A stretch of 64,000 nt of DNA, taken from Cyanophora paradoxa. Lineage: Eukaryota > Glaucocystophyceae > Cyanophorales > Cyanophoraceae. Positions 31,454 to 39,800 of this stretch are shown here, one piece after another (positions within the stretch are counted from its first letter, which is position 1; each line of letters starts with the position of its first letter). The notes beneath the pieces were generated by a model. The model searched no databases. It was given only the letters and a program-made list of their open reading frames with translations, and had not been told where the DNA came from. Position numbers and translations under genes: made by a program. The stretch is taken from positions 248,001-312,000 of the forward strand of contig QPMI01000610.1 in assembly GCA_004431415.1 (NCBI GenBank). The letters are read 5' to 3'.

Positions 31454-31946
31454 ACTGCGGCGCCCGCCCGAGGGCGAAGCGACGCCGTCGATTTGATAGT
31501 AATCTCTTTTCTGTTCGTTTTCTCAATGCTTTGTTTTCCACGGCCAGCGTCCCCTCTGCAAATGCTGCATGCGCAGACTGCGCTACTCAAAAAACAATTT
31601 ACAGAAATGGCGCACATTAGAGCGAACTAGTTAATTATAACATATAAAATCACGTGTCACGATCTATTGCAAAAATGGCGCACAATAAACTGCGTGAAGT
31701 TCGCGCGAAGAAAAACAAAAACCTCAAAAGTATAGAGCCATCGGATCAAATCACCTCAGTATTATGGAAATCGAAATTGGCTACATATGGGGAGGTGCGA
31801 AAGACGAATTCGAAGCTGTACAAGAGCAAAAAAGCTAGTGCAAATCATCAAACCAAATCAGAAGGGAAAAGAGTTCGGATCCGGGCAACGTGCTGCATGT
31901 CGACGTCGATATCGACCTAGATATATCGATATCTATCATTATTATG
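31454..31946. other. AT-rich intergenic island
   Basis: 31600-31900 is notably A/T-rich for this window. An open frame at 31654-31920 is Lys/Asn/Ser-rich because of this composition; it has no splice support or recognisable domain and is not called as a gene. The end contains TCGATATCGACCTAGATATA near 31905. Confidence 0.45.
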
Positions 31947-32218
31947 CTACTTATGCGCGGACTTCTTCGGGGTCACAACGAAGACCTCGCTCTGCACGTC
32001 CCCGTCCTCGCTCTCATGCACGCCGGCGCCAGCGTCGTGCTCGAGCACGAGCCCCGCGCCGGCGCCAAAGAGCATGGCCGTCCCAACGCTGGCGAAGGCC
32101 GGAAGGAAGCTGCGGGACAGAGCGTCGAGTGTGGGAGCTACGTCTTCCGGGTGCGTGTAGAAAATCGCGGCTCCTGCAGTGGCAATGCCGAGTGCCGCAG
32201 CTGTCGATCCAGCGATCG
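31947..32218 (-). CDS. 3' exon of a small two-helix membrane protein
   Basis: Minus-strand exon after an acceptor GCGCCAG. It reads IAGSTAAALGIATAGAAIFY, then THPEDVAPTLDALSRSFLPA, FASVGTAMLFGAGAGLVLEH, and a polar tail ending FVVTPKKSAHK; TAG stop at 31947-31949. Two Gly/Ala-rich hydrophobic segments of membrane-helix length are separated by a short polar loop. The upstream exon is unresolved; the candidate at 32281-32538 on the same strand does not join in an obvious phase. The composition is that of a real protein, unlike the overlapping frames. Function unknown. Confidence 0.4.
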
Positions 32219-32280
32219 CTGGCGCGTACGTGCATCAGATGGAGTGTACATGCAATAAAAAACATTATCCCAGCACTAGA

Positions 32281-32538
32281 CTAGCCGCTGGACGCCGGGA
32301 CGCCCCGCGTCACAAGAACCCGTTTCGCCTCGGAGGCCCAGACGCACCTGAAAGGCATCTCGACACGCCATTTGGGGACTGTTTTCTTGAAGCGACTGCG
32401 ACGTAGGGAAGGCAATCCGATGAGCAGCGTACTGCGGCATACGGGCGAAATCTGATCCGGAACCACACCTGGCTTCTCTGCAAACGACTTCTTCTCCTCC
32501 ACCGCCTGAGGTGGAAGGTGCTGGGCAATGTGCTGCAT
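32281..32538 (-). CDS. Possible small basic protein or 5' exon
   Basis: Open frame MQHIAQHLPPQAVEEKKSFA through SRFKKTVPKWRVEMPFRCVW to a stop. It is non-repetitive and basic, unlike most chance frames here. It may be the first exon of the gene ending at 31947, or a stand-alone small gene. It begins about 50 bases outside the left arm of the second inverted duplication. No domain is recognised. Confidence 0.3.
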   Translation of the reverse strand: MQHIAQHLPPQAVEEKKSFAEKPGVVPDQISPVCRSTLLIGLPSLRRSRFKKTVPKWRVEMPFRCVWASEAKRVLVTRGVPASSG

Positions 32539-32589
32539 TTGCTTAGATCTGCTCCTCAGTGTAACTGCTCGTCACGCTGTAGGGGTGTA

Positions 32590-33597
32590 CCCTGCCACAG
32601 AACGCCCCCGCCACCGAACCCAAAAACCAGCAGCAGAACCCGCCGCTCGCAGCACGCAGCCATGTGTAAGGCCGATCGCATGATATCGCTCGCCGCGTGC
32701 GTCCTCCTGCCCCACTTTCATCCGAAACGCTAGCGCATCCAATGGAGAAGTTCAGAAAAGTGGAAGTTGCGCCATCTGTGCCGTGCTGAGGCGGTGCTTG
32801 TCGGGCCGGGCTGCGCAGGCTCCAGGCGCAGTTGTCGGAGATGCGTCAGGGACATGGCGCCGTCCTCGTCGCCGGAGGCAAGGTTCGTATGCCTGAAAAG
32901 CGCTAGGATTGTGTGGCCTGCATCTGCCATCGATGGGGGACACCGTCGCGCCGCCCGTCCACGAGGCCGGCCATTGCTGGCGGCTCAGTGCGGCTGAAAG
33001 CAGCGGCGGCGCCGGCGCAGGTGCTCGGGGTCGGGATGAACGAGAACCGGCACTCCCGCTCGGCGATGGCGGCCGGGATCTGCTCCATCCACGCCGAGGC
33101 GCGCCGTGTTTCTGTACGGGCTGTTCGTGAAGTTTGGGCTGAGGGTGGGAGCGCAGGTGAACGCCCTGTCGTGCTTTAAACCGGGGGTCACAATTGGGTC
33201 GTTCGCTGCGGAATATGCCTCCGGCGGTCAGCCCCGGCTCCGCGACGCAGCACCCACCTTTCCCTTGACGATTGGCGCAAGCAGACGCTGCCCAGACATC
33301 ACTATCTCTATGTCAGCTACAGGCGTAAATTGAAGAACTCTTGCCTTTACGTCGTACGGGTCCGGCCGGCCGCCGATGCCGCTCCGGGTGACTGCGCGCC
33401 CTGCTACGCGCTCTCGCGCCCCTGCGCGGACTGCCTCCGCGAGATGGCCGCGCGCGGCATACGGTGCGCCGCCGGCCGCGCCGCGCCGCGCCGCTGGCCG
33501 CCCCGCCGACGCGGGGGCAGCCGCGTGGTCTTCTCGACGGGGAGCGGCCTGCAGTGGGCCAGCGCAAAGGTCGCCGACCTCCTCCAGGACCCAAGCG
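32590..33597. repeat. Left arm of a second inverted duplication (partner 34285-35245)
   Basis: About 1 kb that recurs as reverse complement. Shared landmarks include CCCTGCCACAGAACG at the outer end (32590; 35230 on the other arm), ATGTGTAAGGCCGATCGCAT (32661; reverse complement near 35150-35170), and a nearly identical 200-base block containing the deaminase Zn motif (33400-33597 against 34285-34490). Similarity stops near 33597/34285, leaving a 0.7-kb spacer. The duplicated unit includes the presumed promoter. Confidence 0.85.
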
Positions 33598-33758
33598 TTC
33601 AGCCATCTCTCAGCACTGTAGCCTGCAGGTGGGCTCCGGCCCTGCGCGCCATCTTCGCTCGGGCCGTCTCACGATTGCGCAGAGATGAAAGGAATTCGAG
33701 GCGTCAGACCCGGGCTCGCCTTGCAAACGGCCCCCGTCCCAGCAAGCAGAAGGGCTGA
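32742..33758 (+). pseudogene. Zinc-dependent deaminase, left-arm copy, probably disrupted
   Basis: Same layout as the intact-looking copy at 34078-35088. MEKFRKVEVAPS is followed by an in-frame TGA at 32787. Relative to the other copy there is a 4-base loss and then a 1-base gain across this site. Beyond it, similarity resumes: GHGAVLVAGGK, then after an intron VLGVGMNENRHSRSAMAAGI ending CSIHAE (His-Ala-Glu motif), then KNSCLYVVRVR and SRPCADCLREMAARGI (PCxxC motif), then RVVFSTGSGLQWASAKVADL. All zinc ligands are still encoded, so a shorter protein from a downstream Met (MRQGHGAVL, 32838) is conceivable. The splice from HAE onward is uncertain; one reading uses a GC donor. Confidence 0.5.
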
Positions 33759-34077
33759 CTCGCGGTGCTCACATATGCATGCTTTTCGCGCCTCGTTCGC
33801 TCACTGTCGCTGAGCGCCGCGCCCAGAGCCGGAACCGTACGACAAATTCAGCAATTACTGTAGACAGGAGTATTAGATATCGATCTTGCCAATGTTCTGG
33901 AATCCGAAACATAGGCTCGAATTCAATGATCTTGGAATCCGAATTACTCCACGCACGACCTCTGTTGCGCACCACCATGCACATGCCATGATGGCGACCG
34001 TGGCACAGTTCACGCCCATGCGCATGGGCAGTTATAAAATCTCTCATTTATTTAAGTTTCAAAACGTCGTCGGATCT
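33759..34077. other. Spacer at the centre of the second inverted duplication
   Basis: No gene seen. Both deaminase copies point towards this spacer, so it holds their 3' ends. Confidence 0.5.
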
Positions 34078-35088
34078 ACGTTGCAGGAGGCTTAAGAAGC
34101 TCGGACCCGCCAGTCCTTCTGAGGCTCCGGGGCGGAATTCGATCTGTGGGGCCCCTCTTGGCAGGAGTCTTTAGCCTCATATCGGCCCTGCGGAAAAAGG
34201 CAAGTTGACATCCAGCACGATAGGGAAGCGACAAGGCACTGCGGCACCTGCAGAGAGCCGTCTGGTATGAAGAGCGGACGGACGGGTCCTGGAGGAGGTC
34301 GGCGACCTTTGCGCTGGCCCACTGCAGGCCGCTCCCCGTCGAGAAGACCACGCGGCTGCCCCCGCGTCGGCGGGGCGGCCAGCGGCGCGGCGCGGCGCGG
34401 CCGGCGGCGCACCGTATGCCGCGCGCGGCCATCTCGCGGAGGCAGTCCGCGCAGGGGCGCGAGAGCGCGTAACTCGGGCCCCCTGTGCCAGGCGGCTCCT
34501 GGCGGATCCGGACGACGTAGAGAGATGCGTTGCGCAGCTTACGCTTCGACTTGTTTGCCTGCCGAAGAGCACGGTGAGGCCAGCGCGAGACTGCCGGGGA
34601 GCGCGCTCGCACCTTTGAGCGCACATTGTTTGGATTCTTCGGAATCCAGTGTGAGGCCCGGTTCAAAGCACGACAGGGCGTTCACCTGCGCTCCCGCCCT
34701 CAGCCGTCCGAACATCGCGAACGGCCCGTAGAGAACACGGCGCGCCTCCGCGTGGATGGAGCAGACCCCGGCCGCCATCGCCGAGCGGGAGTAGCGGTCC
34801 TCGTTCATCCCGACACCAAGCACCTGCACCGCCGGTGCCGTCAGGCCTACAAATGGCCGGCCTCGCTGACGGGCGGCGCGACTGTGCCCGCCATCGATGG
34901 CAGATGCAGGCCACACAATCCTAGCACCGTTTAAGAATACGAACCTTGCCTCCGGCGACGAGGACGGCTCCATGGCTGTTGCGCATCTCCGACAACTGCG
35001 CCTGGAGCCTGCGCAGCCCGGCCCGACAAGACCGCGTCAGCATGGCACACTTGGAGGGCGCAACTTCCACTTTTCTGAACTTCTCCAT
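34078..35088 (-). CDS. Zinc-dependent deaminase superfamily protein (intact-looking copy)
   Basis: Starts MEKFRKVEVAPSKCAMLTRS at 35088 and continues ..LSEMRNSHGAVLVAGGK, where an intron begins GTTCGTA. The next exon is VLGVGMNEDRYSRSAMAAGV ending CSIHAE, then KSKRKLRNASLYVVRIR, SRPCADCLREMAARGI, and, after a 60-nt GT-AG intron or in-frame insert, RVVFSTGSGLQWASAKVADL. The GAVLV..GKVLGVG strand, the HAE motif (Zn ligand His plus proton-shuttling Glu) and PCxxC (two Cys ligands) are the hallmarks of the cytidine/deoxycytidylate/tRNA/APOBEC deaminase superfamily. Substrate cannot be told. It lies in the right arm of an inverted duplication and is divergent from SET8, with starts 205 bases apart. 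The splice after HAE (GC donor, or a longer exon reading ARRVLYGPFAMFG) and the C-terminus are uncertain. Confidence 0.7.
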
Positions 35089-35245
35089 TGGATGCGCTAG
35101 CGTTTCGGATGAAAGTGGGGTAGGAGGACGCACGCGGCGAGCGATATCATGCGATCGGCCTTACACATGGCTGCGTGCTGCGAGCGGCGGGAACTGCTGC
35201 TGGTTTTTGGGTTCGGGTTGGGGGAGCGTTCTGTGGCAGGGTAGA
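34285..35245. repeat. Right arm of the second inverted duplication (partner 32590-33597)
   Basis: Reverse complement of the left arm. It covers the deaminase gene from its promoter to just past KVADLLQDPS. The block 34293-34490 matches 33400-33597 almost base for base. The outer end is only about 50 bases from the SET8 start codon. Confidence 0.85.
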
Positions 35246-35293
35246 GCCTCATCGTGAGGGTACAGGCGAAAGCGGGTAGCAAGCGAGGTCGAA

Positions 35294-36362
35294 ATGGGGC
35301 GCGGTGGCAAGGCACAGGCTGGGGCTGTAAAGGTCCAAACTCGGCTGCAGCTTCGCGTCAAGAAGCAGACAGCAAAAGAGCGTGCCAAGCAGAAGGCTGA
35401 CACGCGCTGGACGAAGCGCCCTCCTGTGAGCCCGAAGGCTCAAGCAATGCTGCGCGCATACAACCCGCCAGAGCCCGCGCCCCCGAACCCGAAGGTGTGC
35501 CCTGCTTGTACGCCTTCCCGCCTCTTTCGCGCGCTGAGGCTGGGGCGGTCTCGCGCAATCGCAGGAATTCCAGGTTCCGGAAGAGGAGCTCAAGCGAGCC
35601 GTCGAGCGCTCGCAAAGGTACACGCCGGTCAGGGCGACTACGGTCAAGCTGGAGGTCAACGCCTTTCCCGTCATAGCCCTAGCTGCCGCGGCCCAGCGGG
35701 CTGATCGAGCGTTGCGTGAGTCTAACTGGATGCATGCTCTGCAGAAATTCAAGACCGAGGACGGCCGGGGCACGGGTGTGCGGACCCTCGAGCGCATCAA
35801 GGCAGGACAGGTGCTCAACTCGCGCACCCGGCGCCACGGACGATCGGCTGATCGCTTCATGGCGCAGTTCGTTTGTGAGTACGCTGGAAAGAACATTACC
35901 GAGAAGGAGGGCAAGCAGCGGGAGCTCAAGTATGTTGCCGAGAACGCCCAGGACTGGTACTTCTACTACTACCAACTGGGAAGTCGGCGCATGTGGTGAG
36001 TGGATGGCGCGTGCTTTCGAGCTTCCGCCGTCACCCGCTCAACCTGTTCTTCCCCCGCAGCGTCGACGCGATGCGCGACGAGCGGGGAATCTTCGGGCCG
36101 CCGGGCTTCGGGCGGATCATCAACCACAGCCGGACGAAGCCCAACCTGTGCACGCGGTGCGCTTCCCTTTTCTTCGCCAGCGCCGCGGCGGTTCGAGGCC
36201 GAGCGCAGGGCGCTGATGGTCCCCGGCACGGGGGACAAGCCGGACATGCCGCGGCTCTTCCTCTTCGCCATCCGCGACATCGACGAGGGCGAGGAGCTCC
36301 TCTTCGACTACGGCGACCGCGACGGGAAGAGCGTGCAGAACAACCCGTGGCTTCTCCACTAG
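35294..36362 (+). CDS. SET8/KMT5A-type histone H4-K20 monomethyltransferase
   Basis: Four exons join in phase: 35294-35494, 35565-35995, 36061-36156, 36209-36362. Introns are 70, 65 and 52 nt, all GT-AG. The basic N-terminus (MGRGGKAQAGAVKVQTRLQL) is followed by the SET domain: KTEDGRGTGVRTLERIKAG, FVCEYAGKNITEKE, YFYYYQLGSRRMCVDAMRDE (Tyr-rich strand, with CVDA as in animal SET8), GRIINHSRTKPNL (the S-adenosylmethionine-binding RxxNHS), FLFAIRDIDEGEELLFDYGD (catalytic GEELxxDYG Tyr) and the C-terminal NPWLLH, equivalent to the HPWLKH end of animal SET8. This C-terminus without a Cys-rich post-SET is diagnostic of the SET8 subfamily. The predicted product is about 290 residues. It would mono-methylate H4K20 in chromatin. 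It sits beside the giant PHD-finger gene, tail to tail. Confidence 0.92.
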
Positions 36363-36800
36363 GCCCCGCCCGCTCCTCGTCCCTCCCTGAGTCCCCTCGC
36401 CGAGTCCCAGGGCTCTCTTTGCGTAGAAGCCCCTGTTTCTTTCTTCTTTTTGCGGCCTCCTTTTTCGATTCCGCTGGCATAATGGGGCGCCGCCCTTTTC
36501 CCTCGGGCGGCTAGCCCCCGGCTCCTTTTTCAGTTCTTTGAACTTGATCCCCACATCCTATACATTAGATGCGTGTATGCAGTTAGGCAGAGCGAGGAAG
36601 CAGCGTTAGCACTCGGCTAGGAAAGTCTGTAGGCCGAATAAAAAAGACCGTTGTCAACCCGATGGACCCCCGCGAACGCAGCATCGGGCGTACGCTTCTT
36701 CAGGACGTCTCTAGATCTGACTAACTAGCTATAGGGTCGGTCATGCACTGCTGCAGCTGCGGAGGGGGACCACCAGCCGCTGAGCGAGGGCGGCGTCCCG
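36363..36800. other. Gap between convergent SET8 and PHD genes
   Basis: Holds the two 3' ends. AATAAAAAAGACC near 36638 could be a poly(A)-signal-like word on the plus strand. No gene seen. Confidence 0.5.
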
Positions 36801-39800
36801 CTAGCGGCGGCCCTTGCGGGCGGGCTTGGCAGACGGCTCCTCCTCCGTCTCCCCCGAGGCGGCGGTGCCTTCCGCGTCCGTCTCCTGCGCAGAGGCGGCG
36901 GAGCTCCCAGGCCCCTCCAGCGAGCCGGCGCGCCCGCGCTTCCCCTTCCGCCCGCCCGCCGCCGCTCCCGCCGCCGCCTCCTCCGGCGGGCGCGGCACGG
37001 CCGGCACGGGCGAGGGCGTCGTGCGGGCGCGCTTCGGGCGGGGCTCCTCCGCTGGCGCCGGCTCGCCGGGCGGCGCCGGCGGCGCCGTCAGGAACGACGC
37101 GAGCTGCGCCAGCAGCCGCGACACCTTCCCCTTCGGCTTCGCCGGCTCCGGCTCCGCCGCCGGCGCCGGCGCCGGCGGGGCGGCGGGGGCGGGGGCGGGG
37201 CGGGGGCGGCGGCGCCGACGCCGGCTCTTCCGCCTCGGTCGGGCCTCCTCCTCGACCTCGATCGCCTCGCGCCGCCGCTTCTTGCCGCGCCCGCCCGACG
37301 CCTGCTTCGCCCGCTGCGCCGAGCTCGGCGCTGCTGCCGCCTCCCCCTCGTCCTTCTCCTCCGCCTTCGCCTCCTCGGCGGCCGCCGCCGCCGCCTTCTC
37401 CGCCGAGGTGGCGGCCTTCTGCGGCCGCCCCCGCCGCCCCGGGCTCTTCGGGCTCTTCGCCGGCGTCGCGCCGCTGCCGGAGGCCTGCGGCGCTGGCTCC
37501 TCCGCCTTGGCGGCGGCGGCGGCGGCCTTGCCGCCGCGCCTCTTGCTCGCGGCCGGCGGCTCCGGCTTCGCCTCCTCCTCCGCCTCCGCCTCCTCCGCCG
37601 CCTCCTCCGCCGCCTCCTTCCCCGCATCGCTCTTCCGGCCCTTGCCCCGCTTCTTCCCGGGGCTCTTCGGGCTCTTCTCCGCCGCCGCCGCCGCTGCTGC
37701 TGCTGCTTCCGCCGCTCCTGCCGCCGCCTCAGCCTCCTTCGCAGCCGCCGCCGCGGCCTCTTCCTCAGCCGCGGCCGCGGCCGCTAGTTCTGCCTTGCTC
37801 CGCCGGCCACGCTTCTTGCCCGAGCTACCGGGCACGGGCGGCGCGGGCCGCTCGGGGGCCGCTTCCGGCACGGGGGCGGGTTCGGGCTCTGGCGCAGCCT
37901 CCGCCTTGCTGCCACGGCCACGGCCCCTCCCGCCGCTCGCCCGCTTCGCTGCTGCTGTCGGCGTCTTCTTTGTCTCCGCCTCCGCCGCCGCCGCCGCCGC
38001 CGCGCGCGCCGCCGCCGCAGCTGCGGCCGCCGCTTCTGCAGCTGCCGCGGCCGCGGCGGCCGCCTCGGCGCCCCTGCCGCGGCCCTTGCCCTTGCCCTTG
38101 GCGGCAGATGCGGCAGGGACCTTGGCCAGGCTCGAGGGGAGCGGAGGCGGCGGGGCAGTTCCGGGACGGGCGCCGCCGCGGCCGCTGCAGCCGCCGCCGA
38201 GGAGGAGGAAGCGCGGGCGCGGGCGCGGCCGCCCTTGCTCCCGCGCTTGCTGGAGGAGGGGGCGGGAGGGGCGGCCTCGGCCTCGTCGTCGAGGAGGCCG
38301 CCGGCGAACTCGGCGGCGGCGGCCTCGGCAGTCGCCTCGATCTCGTCGTTCTGCGCCTCGCGCCGCTCCGCCGCCTCCCGCGCCGCCTCCCGCGCCTCCC
38401 GTGCCTGCTCCGCCTCCACCGCCGCCTCCACCGCCTCCTCCGCCTCCTGCCCGCCGCTCTTCCGCTGCCCTCCCGTGAGCCCGCCAGCTGCGCCAGCTGG
38501 GGCGGGGCGGGGCGGGGCGACGCACCCCGCGGGGCCGCAGGCGGGCGGCGGCGCGGGCGCGGAGCGCCTCGCGGATCTCGGCGCGGTGGAGGGCGAGGGT
38601 CGCCCGCACGAGCGCCCGCTTCTTCTTCTCGCGCGAGTGCACCACGGCCAGGATGATGCGGCCCCGCTCCTGCCCGCGGCGTCAGGCCCGGGGAGGGGGA
38701 GGAGAGGCGGGCATGGGGGCCCGCGCACGAGGGCGCCGCGGAGGCGCATGCGCTTCTTGGCGGCCTCGGAGGGGCCCTTGCGGGACGAGGTCGGCTTGCC
38801 GCCGCCCCTCCGCTGCGCCGGGGGCGGGGCCGCCGGCCGCCCCGAGACGCGCGTCTTGCGGCGCCGCGCGGCGTCCTCGGACTCCTCGGCTTCGGCGGCG
38901 GCGGCGGAGGAGACGCCCGAGGGGCCGGCGACGGGCTCCGGCGCCGCCTCCGCGGCTGCGGCGGCGGCGGCGGCCTCGGCCGCCTTCGAGCCGCGCTTCC
39001 TGGCGGCCCCGGAGGGCCGCTTCTCCTTCGCGGCGGGGGCGGCTCCGTCGGGGGCGGGGGCGGCGGAAGAGGAGGAGGCGGAGGGGCCGAGGGCGGCGGC
39101 GTGGCGGGGGCAGAACATGCGGCGGATGAGGAGGGAGCCGCTGGGCTTGGCGGTCATGGCCGTCCCCGCGCGCAGGGCGCAGAGGACGTGGAAGTGCGTC
39201 GAGCAGCGCCCGTTGCGCCCCGCGCAGCCGATGCAGGCGCCGCCCTTCTCGGAGCAGAGGCCGCACGTCAGGAGGAAGCGCGCCGCGATGACGCTCGAGG
39301 CGTCCACCGTGTCGCCCTCAGCGTCGAGGCGCCTGCAGGGGCGGCTCGCGGGCGGCGCCCGGGGGCGGGGCGGGGCGGGAGGGCAGCGCACGTCTCGGGG
39401 AGCCACTGGTGGCAGGCGACGTGCACCCACTCGCCCGCGCCCGTCCGCTTCATCGGTGGGCCTGGCGCGCCCGCCTTCGCCGGGCCCCGGATCGGGCACA
39501 GCGCGCACGCCTGGGCGGCCGGTCACGAGGCGAGCCGGCGGTGACGGGGGGAGGGCGCCGGGGAGGGGTACCGGCGGCTTCTCGAAGTCCTCGCCGGCGG
39601 CGCAGAGGGCGCACTTCCACTCGTCGTCCGCGTCCGCCGGCACGTTGTAGCATCTCTGCGGGGCGCGTCAGCGGCAGCGGGTGCGGAGGCGGGGCGGCCG
39701 GGCGCGCCCTGTGGACGACGAGCTTGCAGGTAGAGCACTCGACGGGGGCCGACCCGTCCGTGTCGGGGCCCTCGTGCCCGCAGACGCCGCACCCCGGGCC

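Noticed and set aside
31654-31920. Lys/Asn-rich open frame in the AT-rich island
   Set aside because: Composition follows the local A-richness; no domain, splice signal or neighbour support.
36743-38656. Plus-strand Ser/Ala/Pro frames opposite the PHD gene C-terminus
   Set aside because: Antisense reading of Ala/Lys/Glu codons; the minus strand carries the continuous protein with zinc fingers.
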